A DNA stretch of 52,254 bases from a virus: positions 1 to 52,254 of the IMG/VR virus record IMGVR_UViG_3300023184_000171; one strand, 5' to 3'. Position 1 is the stretch's first letter, and each line of letters starts with the position of its first letter. A program made the translations under genes and the position numbers. A model generated the notes under the pieces. It worked only from the letters and a program-made list of their open reading frames with translations. It was not told the DNA's origin and ran no database searches. Of this stretch, positions 7,953 through 13,669 are shown in pieces.

Positions 7953-8342
7953 ATGAACAAACAGCAAAGCAATTGGGTCACGATGCTCGGCAATTTGATT
8001 GCCGCCAAGAAAGACCACGCCGTGGCGTTGCGCGGGTTGCTCGCGCACCACGACAACAAACGGACGCTTGCGTTGGTGCAAGACATCGTGACGGGCTTGC
8101 GCATCGCGTTCCCGCAGACGGACGCTTGTGAGGGGGTTTACGCCGGGCAACCGACGGTAAGCTTCCCGAAAAAGGGAAGCGGGTTCCAGTTCTACCGCGA
8201 CGAGATTGCGGGGCTGTTGCCGAAGCTGCGCAAGAGCACGTCGTCGAAGCGCAACACCGTTGACCCCGTCGAAGCCGCTATCAAACGGCTTCGCAGCAGC
8301 TTCACCACCGCGCAGCTTCGCCGTATTGCCGCCGCGTTGTAA
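7953..8342 (+). CDS. First early protein, unknown function
   Basis: This 129-aa, basic, soluble protein has a helical N-terminus (VTMLGNLIAAKKDHAVALRGLLAHH). The middle contains TVSFPKKGSGFQFYRDEIAGLL, and the Ser/Thr/Arg-rich C-terminal helix ends AQLRRIAAAL. The ATG at 7953 is chosen for the AAGGAAA site 7 nt upstream; in-frame codons further upstream run through the palindrome. It is the first gene after the early promoter, a position often used for proteins that take over or shield the host cell. I do not recognise the family. Confidence 0.65.
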   Translation: MNKQQSNWVTMLGNLIAAKKDHAVALRGLLAHHDNKRTLALVQDIVTGLRIAFPQTDACEGVYAGQPTVSFPKKGSGFQFYRDEIAGLLPKLRKSTSSKRNTVDPVEAAIKRLRSSFTTAQLRRIAAAL

Positions 8343-8357
8343 TCGGCGGCTTCAAAG

Positions 8358-8380
8358 TTAGGTGTGTTCGGCACACCTAA
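8358..8380. repeat. Palindrome family A, copy 2
   Basis: TTAGGTGTG (8358-8366), centre TTCGG, CACACCTAA (8372-8380). It starts 16 nt after the stop of the first early gene. The T-rich stretch comes 14 nt later, so it is a poor intrinsic terminator on its own. Confidence 0.95.
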
Positions 8381-8464
8381 TTGTTAGACATTTTTCCACG
8401 GGCGTTGCTCGTGGGCGCGATGGGGGCGGCGCTATTCTGCCCCCGCTTGTTTTGGAGAAACACA

Positions 8465-8644
8465 ATGAGGTTCGGGATGTATCACGCAGAGACGGGCGCA
8501 CACCGTGAAGCGACTTGCTTCACACAGGCGCTCGATATGTGGCAGAACGCGCCACGCAGCGCGGGCACATGGGTGCTCGTTGTAGACGAGGTTGAGGTGG
8601 ATTCGGCGTATACCGCCGAGACGCCCAACAAGTGGGGCGAGTAG
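8465..8644 (+). CDS. Small early protein, unknown
   Basis: This 59-aa soluble protein (MRFGMYHAETGAHREATCFT...) has a beta-like segment GTWVLVVDEVEVDSAY. The ATG at 8465 has GGAGAAA 6 nt upstream. The leader holds a hairpin, GGGGGC (8422-8427) with GCCCCC (8439-8444). A second hairpin, GTGCGCC/GGCGCAC (8655-8675), lies after the stop. It is flanked on both sides by copies of palindrome family A. No family recognised. Confidence 0.55.
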   Translation: MRFGMYHAETGAHREATCFTQALDMWQNAPRSAGTWVLVVDEVEVDSAYTAETPNKWGE

Positions 8645-8698
8645 TCCCGCACTCGTGCGCCGTGACAGGGCGCACTGTGGGCGCGATTGCCCGTAACC

Positions 8699-8721
8699 TT
8701 AGGTGTGCATCACACACCTAA
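8699..8721. repeat. Palindrome family A, copy 3
   Basis: TTAGGTGTG (8699-8707), centre CATCA, CACACCTAA (8713-8721). It has the same centre as copy 1 and the same placement, about 20 nt before a start codon, which suggests the two leaders share an origin. Confidence 0.95.
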
Positions 8722-8741
8722 TCACAGAGAGGAACAGCAGT

Positions 8742-9014
8742 ATGAAAAGGTACAAGCAACTCTTAGAGGACTACTACGCTGCGCTGGCGTGGCTGCACCT
8801 CGACTTCGCTGCGGGGGTAGACGACAACCTCGCATACATGAACACCCTCGTCGAGCGGGTGGGGGAATTGGAGTTGACGGATGACGAGTTGGACAGGCTC
8901 GACATGGCGTGGTCTATCAGCGAAAAGCTGAATGACTACTGGGATTTTGACATGGCGCTCTACCATATCGAATACATAGTCAGTTACCGTAACCACCTGA
9001 AAGGAACAGCATGA
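8742..9014 (+). CDS. Acidic early protein, unknown
   Basis: This 90-aa, acidic, aromatic-rich, largely helical protein (LEDYYAALAWLHLDF, LTDDELDRLDMAWSISEKLNDYWDF) has no signal or membrane segment. The ATG at 8742 follows AGAGGAA. The stop overlaps the next ATG as ATGA. Small acidic early phage proteins often bind host enzymes or mimic DNA, but no family match supports that here. Confidence 0.55.
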   Translation: MKRYKQLLEDYYAALAWLHLDFAAGVDDNLAYMNTLVERVGELELTDDELDRLDMAWSISEKLNDYWDFDMALYHIEYIVSYRNHLKGTA

Positions 9015-9166
9015 AAGCAAAAGCTTGCACCACAACCGCGCCCCGATTCTGGGCATTACTCGTAGAGGTGAAAGCCTCTATGAACCCCGCGCTTAAGAAC
9101 GCGGAGATACCGCAACGAACCACGCTCACCGCACTACAGCGCCACCACGCCGCGAGGCGCACATGA
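9011..9166 (+). CDS. Small basic early protein
   Basis: A 51-aa basic, Ala/Thr/His-rich peptide (MKAKACTTTAPRFWALLVEVK... ending ALQRHHAARRT). It overlaps the preceding stop as ATGA (9011-9014), with AAGGAAC just upstream, and its own stop overlaps the next ATG, again as ATGA. The chain of exact ATGA overlaps argues that it is translated. Function unknown. Confidence 0.5.
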   Translation: MKAKACTTTAPRFWALLVEVKASMNPALKNAEIPQRTTLTALQRHHAARRT

Positions 9167-9303
9167 AATCTCTGATGCTAATTAGCTTCACGGGTTGGGC
9201 GGGTCTCTCGCTCAGCTTCCTCATACCAGAGGGCATGTGGCTGTGGCTTGCCATCTTCGGGGCATCCTGCTTCGGCCTATCGGCGGCGGTGATATTGGAC
9301 TAG
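9163..9303 (+). CDS. Small membrane protein with two hydrophobic segments
   Basis: This 46-aa protein has two membrane-length hydrophobic runs, LMLISFTGWAGLSLSFLI (about 4-21) and MWLWLAIFGASCFGLSAAVIL (about 25-45), joined by a short PEG turn. It starts by ATGA overlap at 9163 and stops directly before the first TGACA palindrome. It could be an early inner-membrane effector such as a superinfection-exclusion or depolarising peptide. It is far from the lysis genes, so a holin role is less likely. Confidence 0.5.
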   Translation: MKSLMLISFTGWAGLSLSFLIPEGMWLWLAIFGASCFGLSAAVILD

Positions 9304-9306
9304 CAC

Positions 9307-9333
9307 AACTCGCTGACAATCTGTCAGCGAGTT
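9307..9333. repeat. Palindrome family B, copy 1
   Basis: AACTCGCTGACA (9307-9318), centre ATC, TGTCAGCGAGTT (9322-9333), with 12-bp perfect arms. Followed by ACC, so it carries the GAGTTACC tail also seen at 7843-7850 just upstream of the early -10 box. Confidence 0.9.
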
Positions 9334-9380
9334 ACCTGCACTGCGGCGTGGCACGACTCCTCACCCCCACGCCGCAGCAG

Positions 9381-9403
9381 TTAGGTGTGCTGTTCACACC
9401 TAA
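9381..9403. repeat. Palindrome family A, copy 4
   Basis: TTAGGTGTG (9381-9389), centre CTGTT, CACACCTAA (9395-9403). First of a tandem pair. Confidence 0.95.
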
Positions 9404-9407
9404 CTAA

Positions 9408-9430
9408 TTAGGTGTGCTGTTCACACCTAA
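9408..9430. repeat. Palindrome family A, copy 5
   Basis: TTAGGTGTG (9408-9416), centre CTGTT, CACACCTAA (9422-9430). Identical to copy 4 and separated from it by 4 bases, so the pair repeats at 27 bp. Confidence 0.95.
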
Positions 9431-9432
9431 TC

Positions 9433-9451
9433 GTGAGTTACCATAACTCAC
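9433..9451. repeat. GTGAGTTA inverted repeat
   Basis: GTGAGTTA (9433-9440), CCA, TAACTCAC (9444-9451), perfect 8-bp arms. It contains the GAGTTACC string found in family B flanks and next to the early promoter, so it may be bound by the same factor. Confidence 0.75.
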
Positions 9452-9541
9452 TACCAAAAAGGTCAATTGGACAATAGTCCACTATGTCCGGCATTTTTAG
9501 GGGTAGATGGGCGTAACTTTGTTCAATCAAATCAGGTAAGT

Positions 9542-9622
9542 CAGCGTCCACCTGTCCGGGATGCCCACATATATATATCCTTTTCCTTTTCTATATATAT
9601 AAGCAGCAACAAGTGGACGCTG
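9542..9622. repeat. Nested inverted repeat around TA tracts
   Basis: Outer arms CAGCGTCCAC (9542-9551) and GTGGACGCTG (9613-9622) are perfect and continue inward with one mismatch. Inner arms are alternating ATATATATAT (9569-9578) and TATATATATA (9592-9601), flanking a 13-nt pyrimidine loop. The whole could form an 81-nt cruciform or hairpin. The easily melted centre inside a GC-rich clamp suits an initiation site. Confidence 0.75.
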
Positions 9623-9859
9623 GACTTGTCTCTCGCTTTGTCTTTTTCTTTTTCTTTGTTCCTTGGAAGTTAAAAAGACAAAAAACACGTAGACAGTGGA
9701 GACGCACACGCGCTAACCCCATGATGTTGTATACTGTATGCCCTGTCCACGAGCACACAGATTTGCCGGACTATTTCGTAATAAGTGGACTATTTTAGTT
9801 TTCCACGCCCCATTTCCCGGCATTTAGGTGGACTATTTTCGTTACGGAGGGATAAAGCC

Positions 9860-10390
9860 ATGAACAAATACTGCCACACCTGCAAGAAAACCAAGCTGTT
9901 TAGGTGCTTCCGCTACACCTCGCAGCAGACACCCAACGCCGTGCCGCGCCGTCTATTCGGGCGTATGTGCAACGCTTGCCGCACCGCAGCGCTACTCAAA
10001 GACGAGCGCAAGCTGGAGACCGCCATCCAACGCGGCGAGGTTGGGCACGTTCAAGGAACGCTACTCTTGCAGAAGATGCGCTCCGAGGCTGCAACCCGCA
10101 AAGCCGAGTATCGGGCGCAGCAAGTTGAGCGGGCACTGGAGACGCATCGGCTGGGGCGTTACCTGACCCGTGAGTGCAACCTGCACAAACGCTCAACGGC
10201 TGAACTACGCGCAGCATACGAACTCGACCCCGCCGAGGCGCAAGCATACGAGGCGCACTACGCCGTGAAGCTGGCAGAGGGCAAGGATAAGTATGCGCGG
10301 CTCAAGGCGCGGGTAGCTAAGGGTGACCGCAAAGCCATCATCCTCTACGCCAGCCTAGACAGGGGGGAGGGAACGGTCACCCCGCGCTAA
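9860..10390 (+). CDS. Zinc-finger early protein
   Basis: This 176-aa basic protein has an N-terminal zinc-binding pattern, YCHTCKKTK (residues 4-12), paired with MCNACR (about 37-42). A long charged helical region follows (about 45-150; KDERKLETAIQRGEV, RKAEYRAQQVERALETHR). GGAGGG lies 8 nt before the ATG at 9860, right after the last GGACTATTT repeat, which may be its control site. CxxC-x(n)-CxxC knuckles of this kind are common in phage HNH-like or DNA-binding proteins, but no nuclease motif is visible. A nucleic-acid-binding role is inferred. Confidence 0.6.
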   Translation: MNKYCHTCKKTKLFRCFRYTSQQTPNAVPRRLFGRMCNACRTAALLKDERKLETAIQRGEVGHVQGTLLLQKMRSEAATRKAEYRAQQVERALETHRLGRYLTRECNLHKRSTAELRAAYELDPAEAQAYEAHYAVKLAEGKDKYARLKARVAKGDRKAIILYASLDRGEGTVTPR

Positions 10391-10413
10391 CCACGCACGA
10401 CTCACCCCCCGCA

Positions 10414-10436
10414 TTAGGTGTGCGCTTCACACCTAA
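10414..10436. repeat. Palindrome family A, copy 6
   Basis: TTAGGTGTG (10414-10422), centre CGCTT, CACACCTAA (10428-10436). It directly abuts copy 7. Confidence 0.95.
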
Positions 10437-10459
10437 TTAGGTGTGCGTTTCACACCTAA
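10437..10459. repeat. Palindrome family A, copy 7
   Basis: TTAGGTGTG (10437-10445), centre CGTTT, CACACCTAA (10451-10459). Tandem with copy 6 at a 23-bp period and one base different in the centre. Confidence 0.95.
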
Positions 10460-10463
10460 ACCA

Positions 10464-10490
10464 AACTTGCTGACATTTTGTCAGCGAGTT
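10464..10490. repeat. Palindrome family B, copy 2
   Basis: AACTTGCTGACA (10464-10475), centre TTT, TGTCAGCGAGTT (10479-10490). One arm position is T against G, which would still pair as a wobble in RNA. Confidence 0.9.
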
Positions 10491-10516
10491 ACTTGCTGAC
10501 ATTTTGTCAGCGAGTT
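10490..10516. repeat. Palindrome family B, copy 3
   Basis: ACTTGCTGACA (10491-10501), centre TTT, TGTCAGCGAGT (10505-10515). It is a tandem duplicate of copy 2 offset by 26 bp and ends 34 nt before the next gene. GTTATAG follows immediately and could act as a weak -10 box, which would place the palindrome over the promoter. Confidence 0.88.
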
Positions 10517-10549
10517 ATAGCACTACGTTTCACAACAAAGGAGAACCAC

Positions 10550-10750
10550 ATGAAGACGAAGAAAGTAAACCTGCGCACCATCCTCCGCGTGTCGGCCACC
10601 AACACCAAGTTTGGCTTGGTCAAGCGCATTGCCTACGTGCAAGGCAGCAACAAGAACGAGGCGCACTTCATCCACACCAGCAACGCCGACAACACCTGCA
10701 TCACTATCAAGCGCATCCCGAAGTGGCGCAACGCAAGCATCTATAACTAA
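10550..10750 (+). CDS. Small basic early protein
   Basis: This 66-aa basic protein is likely beta-rich (VNLRTILRVSATNTKFGLVKRIAYVQGSNKNEAHFIHTS). The ATG at 10550 has AAGGAGAACC upstream and follows the repeat block at 10414-10516. No motif recognised. It begins a run of closely spaced genes extending to about 15.1 kb. Confidence 0.6.
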   Translation: MKTKKVNLRTILRVSATNTKFGLVKRIAYVQGSNKNEAHFIHTSNADNTCITIKRIPKWRNASIYN

Positions 10751-10760
10751 GGAGAAACAC

Positions 10761-11123
10761 ATGGACAAGATATCGAACTCGGTAGGGAAGGAAATCGCGG
10801 GGGTCACGCTGCTTGACAGCAGGTTGCACTTCGTCTTCACGGACAAGACGGAGATATACGTGGTTGATGACGGGCAGTCTTGTTGCGAGATGCGTTACAT
10901 GACCACGGACGACGAGTTGGATTCGTTTGTTGGGGCAAAGCTCCTTGGGCTGGAGGTTAAGGACGCGCCGTATGCGAAGGCAAGGTGTGAGGATGATGTG
11001 CATCAGGTGCAGTTCCTTGAAATACAGACGAACAAGGGTGTGTTCACGATGGCAAACCACAACGAACACAACGGGTGTTACGGTGGGTTTTACATTACGG
11101 TAGAGGAGAAACGACATGAGTAA
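10761..11123 (+). CDS. DUF7448-like phage protein
   Basis: A 120-aa, probably beta-rich protein. The order GKEIAGVTLLDSRLHFVFTD (about 9-28), a CC pair in GQSCCEMRY (about 38-46) and a late FLEIQTNKGVFTMANHNEHNGCYGGFYITV recall the DUF7448 family of phage proteins, a call made from memory of its CC and terminal pattern. AAGGAGAAAC lies before the ATG at 10761, and the stop overlaps the next start by 8 nt. Function unknown. Confidence 0.55.
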   Translation: MDKISNSVGKEIAGVTLLDSRLHFVFTDKTEIYVVDDGQSCCEMRYMTTDDELDSFVGAKLLGLEVKDAPYAKARCEDDVHQVQFLEIQTNKGVFTMANHNEHNGCYGGFYITVEEKRHE

Positions 11124-11574
11124 TAAATTGGACTGGACGAAGACGAATGCCGTGTGGAATGGCGAGGACTGGCTGTTCTACGAGGTGCCGCTGGAGGCTT
11201 GCCCTAACTGGGGCGGCACAACCTGCTTCAGTCGAAGTGAGTTGAACTACGAGGGTGACGACCCCGTTAAGGCGGTGGTTGCGCTGAGGTATTGGTGTGA
11301 CCACGGGGAGTCGCAGCCCAGTGAGGACTACCTTGACACTAGCGTTTTTGAGTTGCCGCTACTAAGCGACAGGTCTTCGCGCTTGGACAAGAGGGTGCTG
11401 TTGCGTAGTGCCGACATGATTGTAGTAGATTTTTGGTATGTGATGGGCATCAGCAGCACCTACTACGGCACCAAGATGCAAGCAGAAGTGGAGGCGCGTA
11501 AAGCGTTTCCAAATGAGGATGCGGGTAAGCGGTATGCCCGTGTGTTTTATAAAACGTTTTATCAGGAGGTATGA
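11116..11574 (+). CDS. Hypothetical early protein
   Basis: This 152-aa, acidic, Trp/Tyr-rich, soluble protein (WNGEDWLFYEVPLEACPNWGG, YWCDHGESQPSEDYL, VDFWYVMGISSTYYG) overlaps the preceding gene by 8 nt, with GAGGAGA just upstream. No domain recognised. Cysteines at about 29, 37 and 61 do not form a clear metal motif. Confidence 0.55.
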   Translation: MSNKLDWTKTNAVWNGEDWLFYEVPLEACPNWGGTTCFSRSELNYEGDDPVKAVVALRYWCDHGESQPSEDYLDTSVFELPLLSDRSSRLDKRVLLRSADMIVVDFWYVMGISSTYYGTKMQAEVEARKAFPNEDAGKRYARVFYKTFYQEV

Positions 11575-11575
11575 G

Positions 11576-11782
11576 ATGGGCGAACGATACGTGATATGGA
11601 CAGAGAAACGAAAGCAACACAGCAGCCCCTCCGGTGCGGTGTATTACAGCCGCGCCTTTGGCTGTTTCAGTAGTAAACACCGCGCAACGCGGTTTGAAAG
11701 TCTTGAAGCCGCGCTAGCCAAGGTAAGGCAATTACGTAGCGCAGCACCCAAATGGTTTATTCACGTAATCAAGGAGGTATGA
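11576..11782 (+). CDS. Small basic hypothetical protein
   Basis: This 68-aa basic protein (MGERYVIWTEKRKQHSSPSGAVYYSRAFGC...) ends in a helix, ALAKVRQLRSAAPKWFIHVIKEV. The ATG at 11576 has GGAGGT 7 nt upstream and is one base past the previous stop. The start region and final motif resemble small phage proteins often encoded beside DNA-processing genes, but I cannot name a family. Confidence 0.55.
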   Translation: MGERYVIWTEKRKQHSSPSGAVYYSRAFGCFSSKHRATRFESLEAALAKVRQLRSAAPKWFIHVIKEV

Positions 11783-11783
11783 A

Positions 11784-13340
11784 ATGAGAAAGCATCTGAG
11801 ATACACGGAACCAAAGCGCAGCCCCATCGGGCAGTTTCTGCAACGCGCCTACGACATCAAGGAGAACCGGGCGAACGCTCGACTGCTGGGCTTGGAGATA
11901 GCCAAGTCCGGGGTGATGAAGCACAAGCCCCTCATACCGCTCGCCGTCGTCGAGATGGTAACGGAGATATACGGGCGGTCAGCGTTGGCAACATCCGTGC
12001 GTAACTACGGCGAGCAGATGTTGAACGGGCTGCTCAAGTCCCTCTTGGGTGAGGAGATGGCGATAGCTATCGAGCGCGACGAAGCGCGGTTTGACAGTGG
12101 GTATTGGGGGAATGTTGCTTGGGCGCAGGAGTTCTGGTTCAGGAACAGCCCGCTTCGGTTGCTGCACTCACTGCACCTGCCGAGGGAGGAAGCAAATCGG
12201 GGGATGGTTGCGTTCGCTGAGTCCCCTGCCAAGCTGCTGGCTGACAAGTTCACGGTGATGAAGCCGGGGCGGTATCTGTCGCGGTTCTTCAGCGGCAAGC
12301 TGGAGGAGCGCACCATCAAGGTGTGGGCAGACAAGGTGGCTGCTGCTGGGATACCTCTCAGCCCGTTGCAGTTCATCGAGCATGACGACAGCGACGGGTG
12401 GATGCGGGTCTACAACGAGGGCTGCGACTCGTGCATGAAGGGACACGATGAGGTGCAGGTGTATGCACACCGTAAGAGCGTGTTGCGTCTGGCTTACCAG
12501 ATGAAGGGGACTGAGATAGTGACACGCGCTATCGTGCGGGAGGATACCGAGCCGAAGCAATACATCCGCGCCTACCCCAACACGACCAGCGACGAGAACC
12601 AGAAGCTGCACACTGCGATGGTGTCAGCACTGGAGGCGGCAGGGTATGAGCATGGCAACCTGAAGGGTGTGCTGCTGGACTCTATTGAGTATGAAGGGGA
12701 CAGCGACAGGTATACGTGCCCGTATCTGGACAGCGGCAACAGAGGCAGCTACGTCCACTTGACCGTCGTGCATGTGGAGGGGCGGGAGTATCTGCGGGTG
12801 GGCAACAGCGGGATGGATGGGCAGCAGCAGGACGGGTATGTGTCCGAGGAGGACATGCAGACTTGCGAGGACTGCGATGACACCATGCACGAGGACGAGA
12901 GTTGCTACATACCCTTCTGTGAGCGCACGGTGTGCGAGAGTTGCCGCGACAACAACTATACACACGCTATCGGACGGCGTGGGCATAGAGATTGGTATGA
13001 CAACAACGACTGTATCTATTGCGATAGCGATGGCGAGCACTATGTCGAGGAATACGCTAACGACAGGGGCGTGTATCAGTGCGAGGTCAGTGGTGATTGG
13101 TATGCGGAGGGTGACATGGTGACCACAAGCCGGGGCATGGTGCATACGGACAGGGCGGTGGAGTTGGATGTGGATGACAGCGACGGTAACTCGTGGGCTG
13201 CCGAGAGTGACACCGTGACTACGCACGACGGACGCGTGATACACGAGAACGATGCAGTGATGAGGACTGTTTACTTCCACAAGGATGATGAGATTCAGAA
13301 CGACCAGACGCCGGTGGTTGCGGCGCAACAAGTAGCTTAA
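11784..13340 (+). CDS. Zinc-knuckle-rich early protein, unknown function
   Basis: This 518-aa protein has a helical, basic N-terminal half (about 1-200) and a very acidic C-terminal half with repeated cysteine knuckles. These include GCDSCMKGHDE (near 215), CEDCDDTMHEDESCYIPFCERTVCESC (two CxxC pairs, about 365-395), CIYCDSDGEHYVEE and CEVSGDWYAEGD. The last units repeat the pattern Cys-x(n)-GxxY-x-x-DxVTT, each like a small zinc ribbon with an Asp/Glu-rich loop. GGAGG precedes the ATG at 11784. Possible roles are nucleic-acid mimicry or host-protein binding; no enzyme motif is visible. Confidence 0.6.
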   Translation: MRKHLRYTEPKRSPIGQFLQRAYDIKENRANARLLGLEIAKSGVMKHKPLIPLAVVEMVTEIYGRSALATSVRNYGEQMLNGLLKSLLGEEMAIAIERDEARFDSGYWGNVAWAQEFWFRNSPLRLLHSLHLPREEANRGMVAFAESPAKLLADKFTVMKPGRYLSRFFSGKLEERTIKVWADKVAAAGIPLSPLQFIEHDDSDGWMRVYNEGCDSCMKGHDEVQVYAHRKSVLRLAYQMKGTEIVTRAIVREDTEPKQYIRAYPNTTSDENQKLHTAMVSALEAAGYEHGNLKGVLLDSIEYEGDSDRYTCPYLDSGNRGSYVHLTVVHVEGREYLRVGNSGMDGQQQDGYVSEEDMQTCEDCDDTMHEDESCYIPFCERTVCESCRDNNYTHAIGRRGHRDWYDNNDCIYCDSDGEHYVEEYANDRGVYQCEVSGDWYAEGDMVTTSRGMVHTDRAVELDVDDSDGNSWAAESDTVTTHDGRVIHENDAVMRTVYFHKDDEIQNDQTPVVAAQQVA

Positions 13341-13351
13341 GGAGAATGAGT

Positions 13352-13669
13352 ATGAAAACGAGTGAACTGCAAGGTGCTGCCCTTGATTGGGCGGTAGCGA
13401 AGTGCGAGGGAATTACTTTAGGGGTTGTGTATTACTTCCAACCATCAACAGATTGGGCACAAGGTGGCCCGATCATTGAGCGGGAGGAGATCAGCATTAC
13501 CAATGAAGCGGAGGGAAGATGGATCGGGGCTATTGATAACCCTGAAGCTGGTGGAGAATGGGACTGGCGCTGGAATCGGGTCGGCCCCACCCCACTCATC
13601 GCAGCCCTGCGTTGCTACGTTGCAAGCAAGTTGGGCGATGAGGTTGAAATCCCAGAGGAGTTGAAATAA
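13352..13669 (+). CDS. DUF2591 family phage protein
   Basis: This 105-aa protein reads as a full DUF2591 member: SELQGAALDWAVAKCEG at the N-terminus, a central QPSTDWAQGGPIIEREEI, and GPTPLIAALRCYVASKLGDEVEIPEEL at the end. The family is common in phages and prophages and has no known function. The ATG at 13352 is preferred over 13346 because the GGAG lies 7 nt before it but only 2 nt before the earlier ATG. The stop overlaps the next start as TAATG, so the peptidase downstream is probably co-translated. Confidence 0.8.
   Translation: MKTSELQGAALDWAVAKCEGITLGVVYYFQPSTDWAQGGPIIEREEISITNEAEGRWIGAIDNPEAGGEWDWRWNRVGPTPLIAALRCYVASKLGDEVEIPEELK

Larger units (their letters stand above)
9304..9859. 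other. Large early non-coding region, candidate replication origin or control region
   Basis: About 555 bases with no convincing gene. In order it holds a TGACA palindrome (9307-9333), two family A palindromes (9381-9430), a GTGAGTTA palindrome (9433-9451), a long nested inverted repeat around alternating TA tracts and a pyrimidine run (9542-9622), further pyrimidine-rich sequence (about 9630-9660), and three GGACTATTT repeats (9769, 9787, 9830). AT-rich unwinding-like tracts beside repeated motifs suggest an origin or a complex control site. This is inference from sequence style only. Confidence 0.45.

Noticed and set aside
7912-10516. Repeated palindromes as a CRISPR array
   Set aside because: Spacing is irregular (from 0 to about 1000 bp), genes lie between copies, no equal-length spacers and no cas genes.
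12624-13331. 235-codon open frame on the minus strand
   Set aside because: Antisense to the zinc-rich 518-aa gene, which has a good SD and a biologically sensible cysteine pattern. The shadow is Val/His-rich, as expected from reversed Asp/Glu codons.
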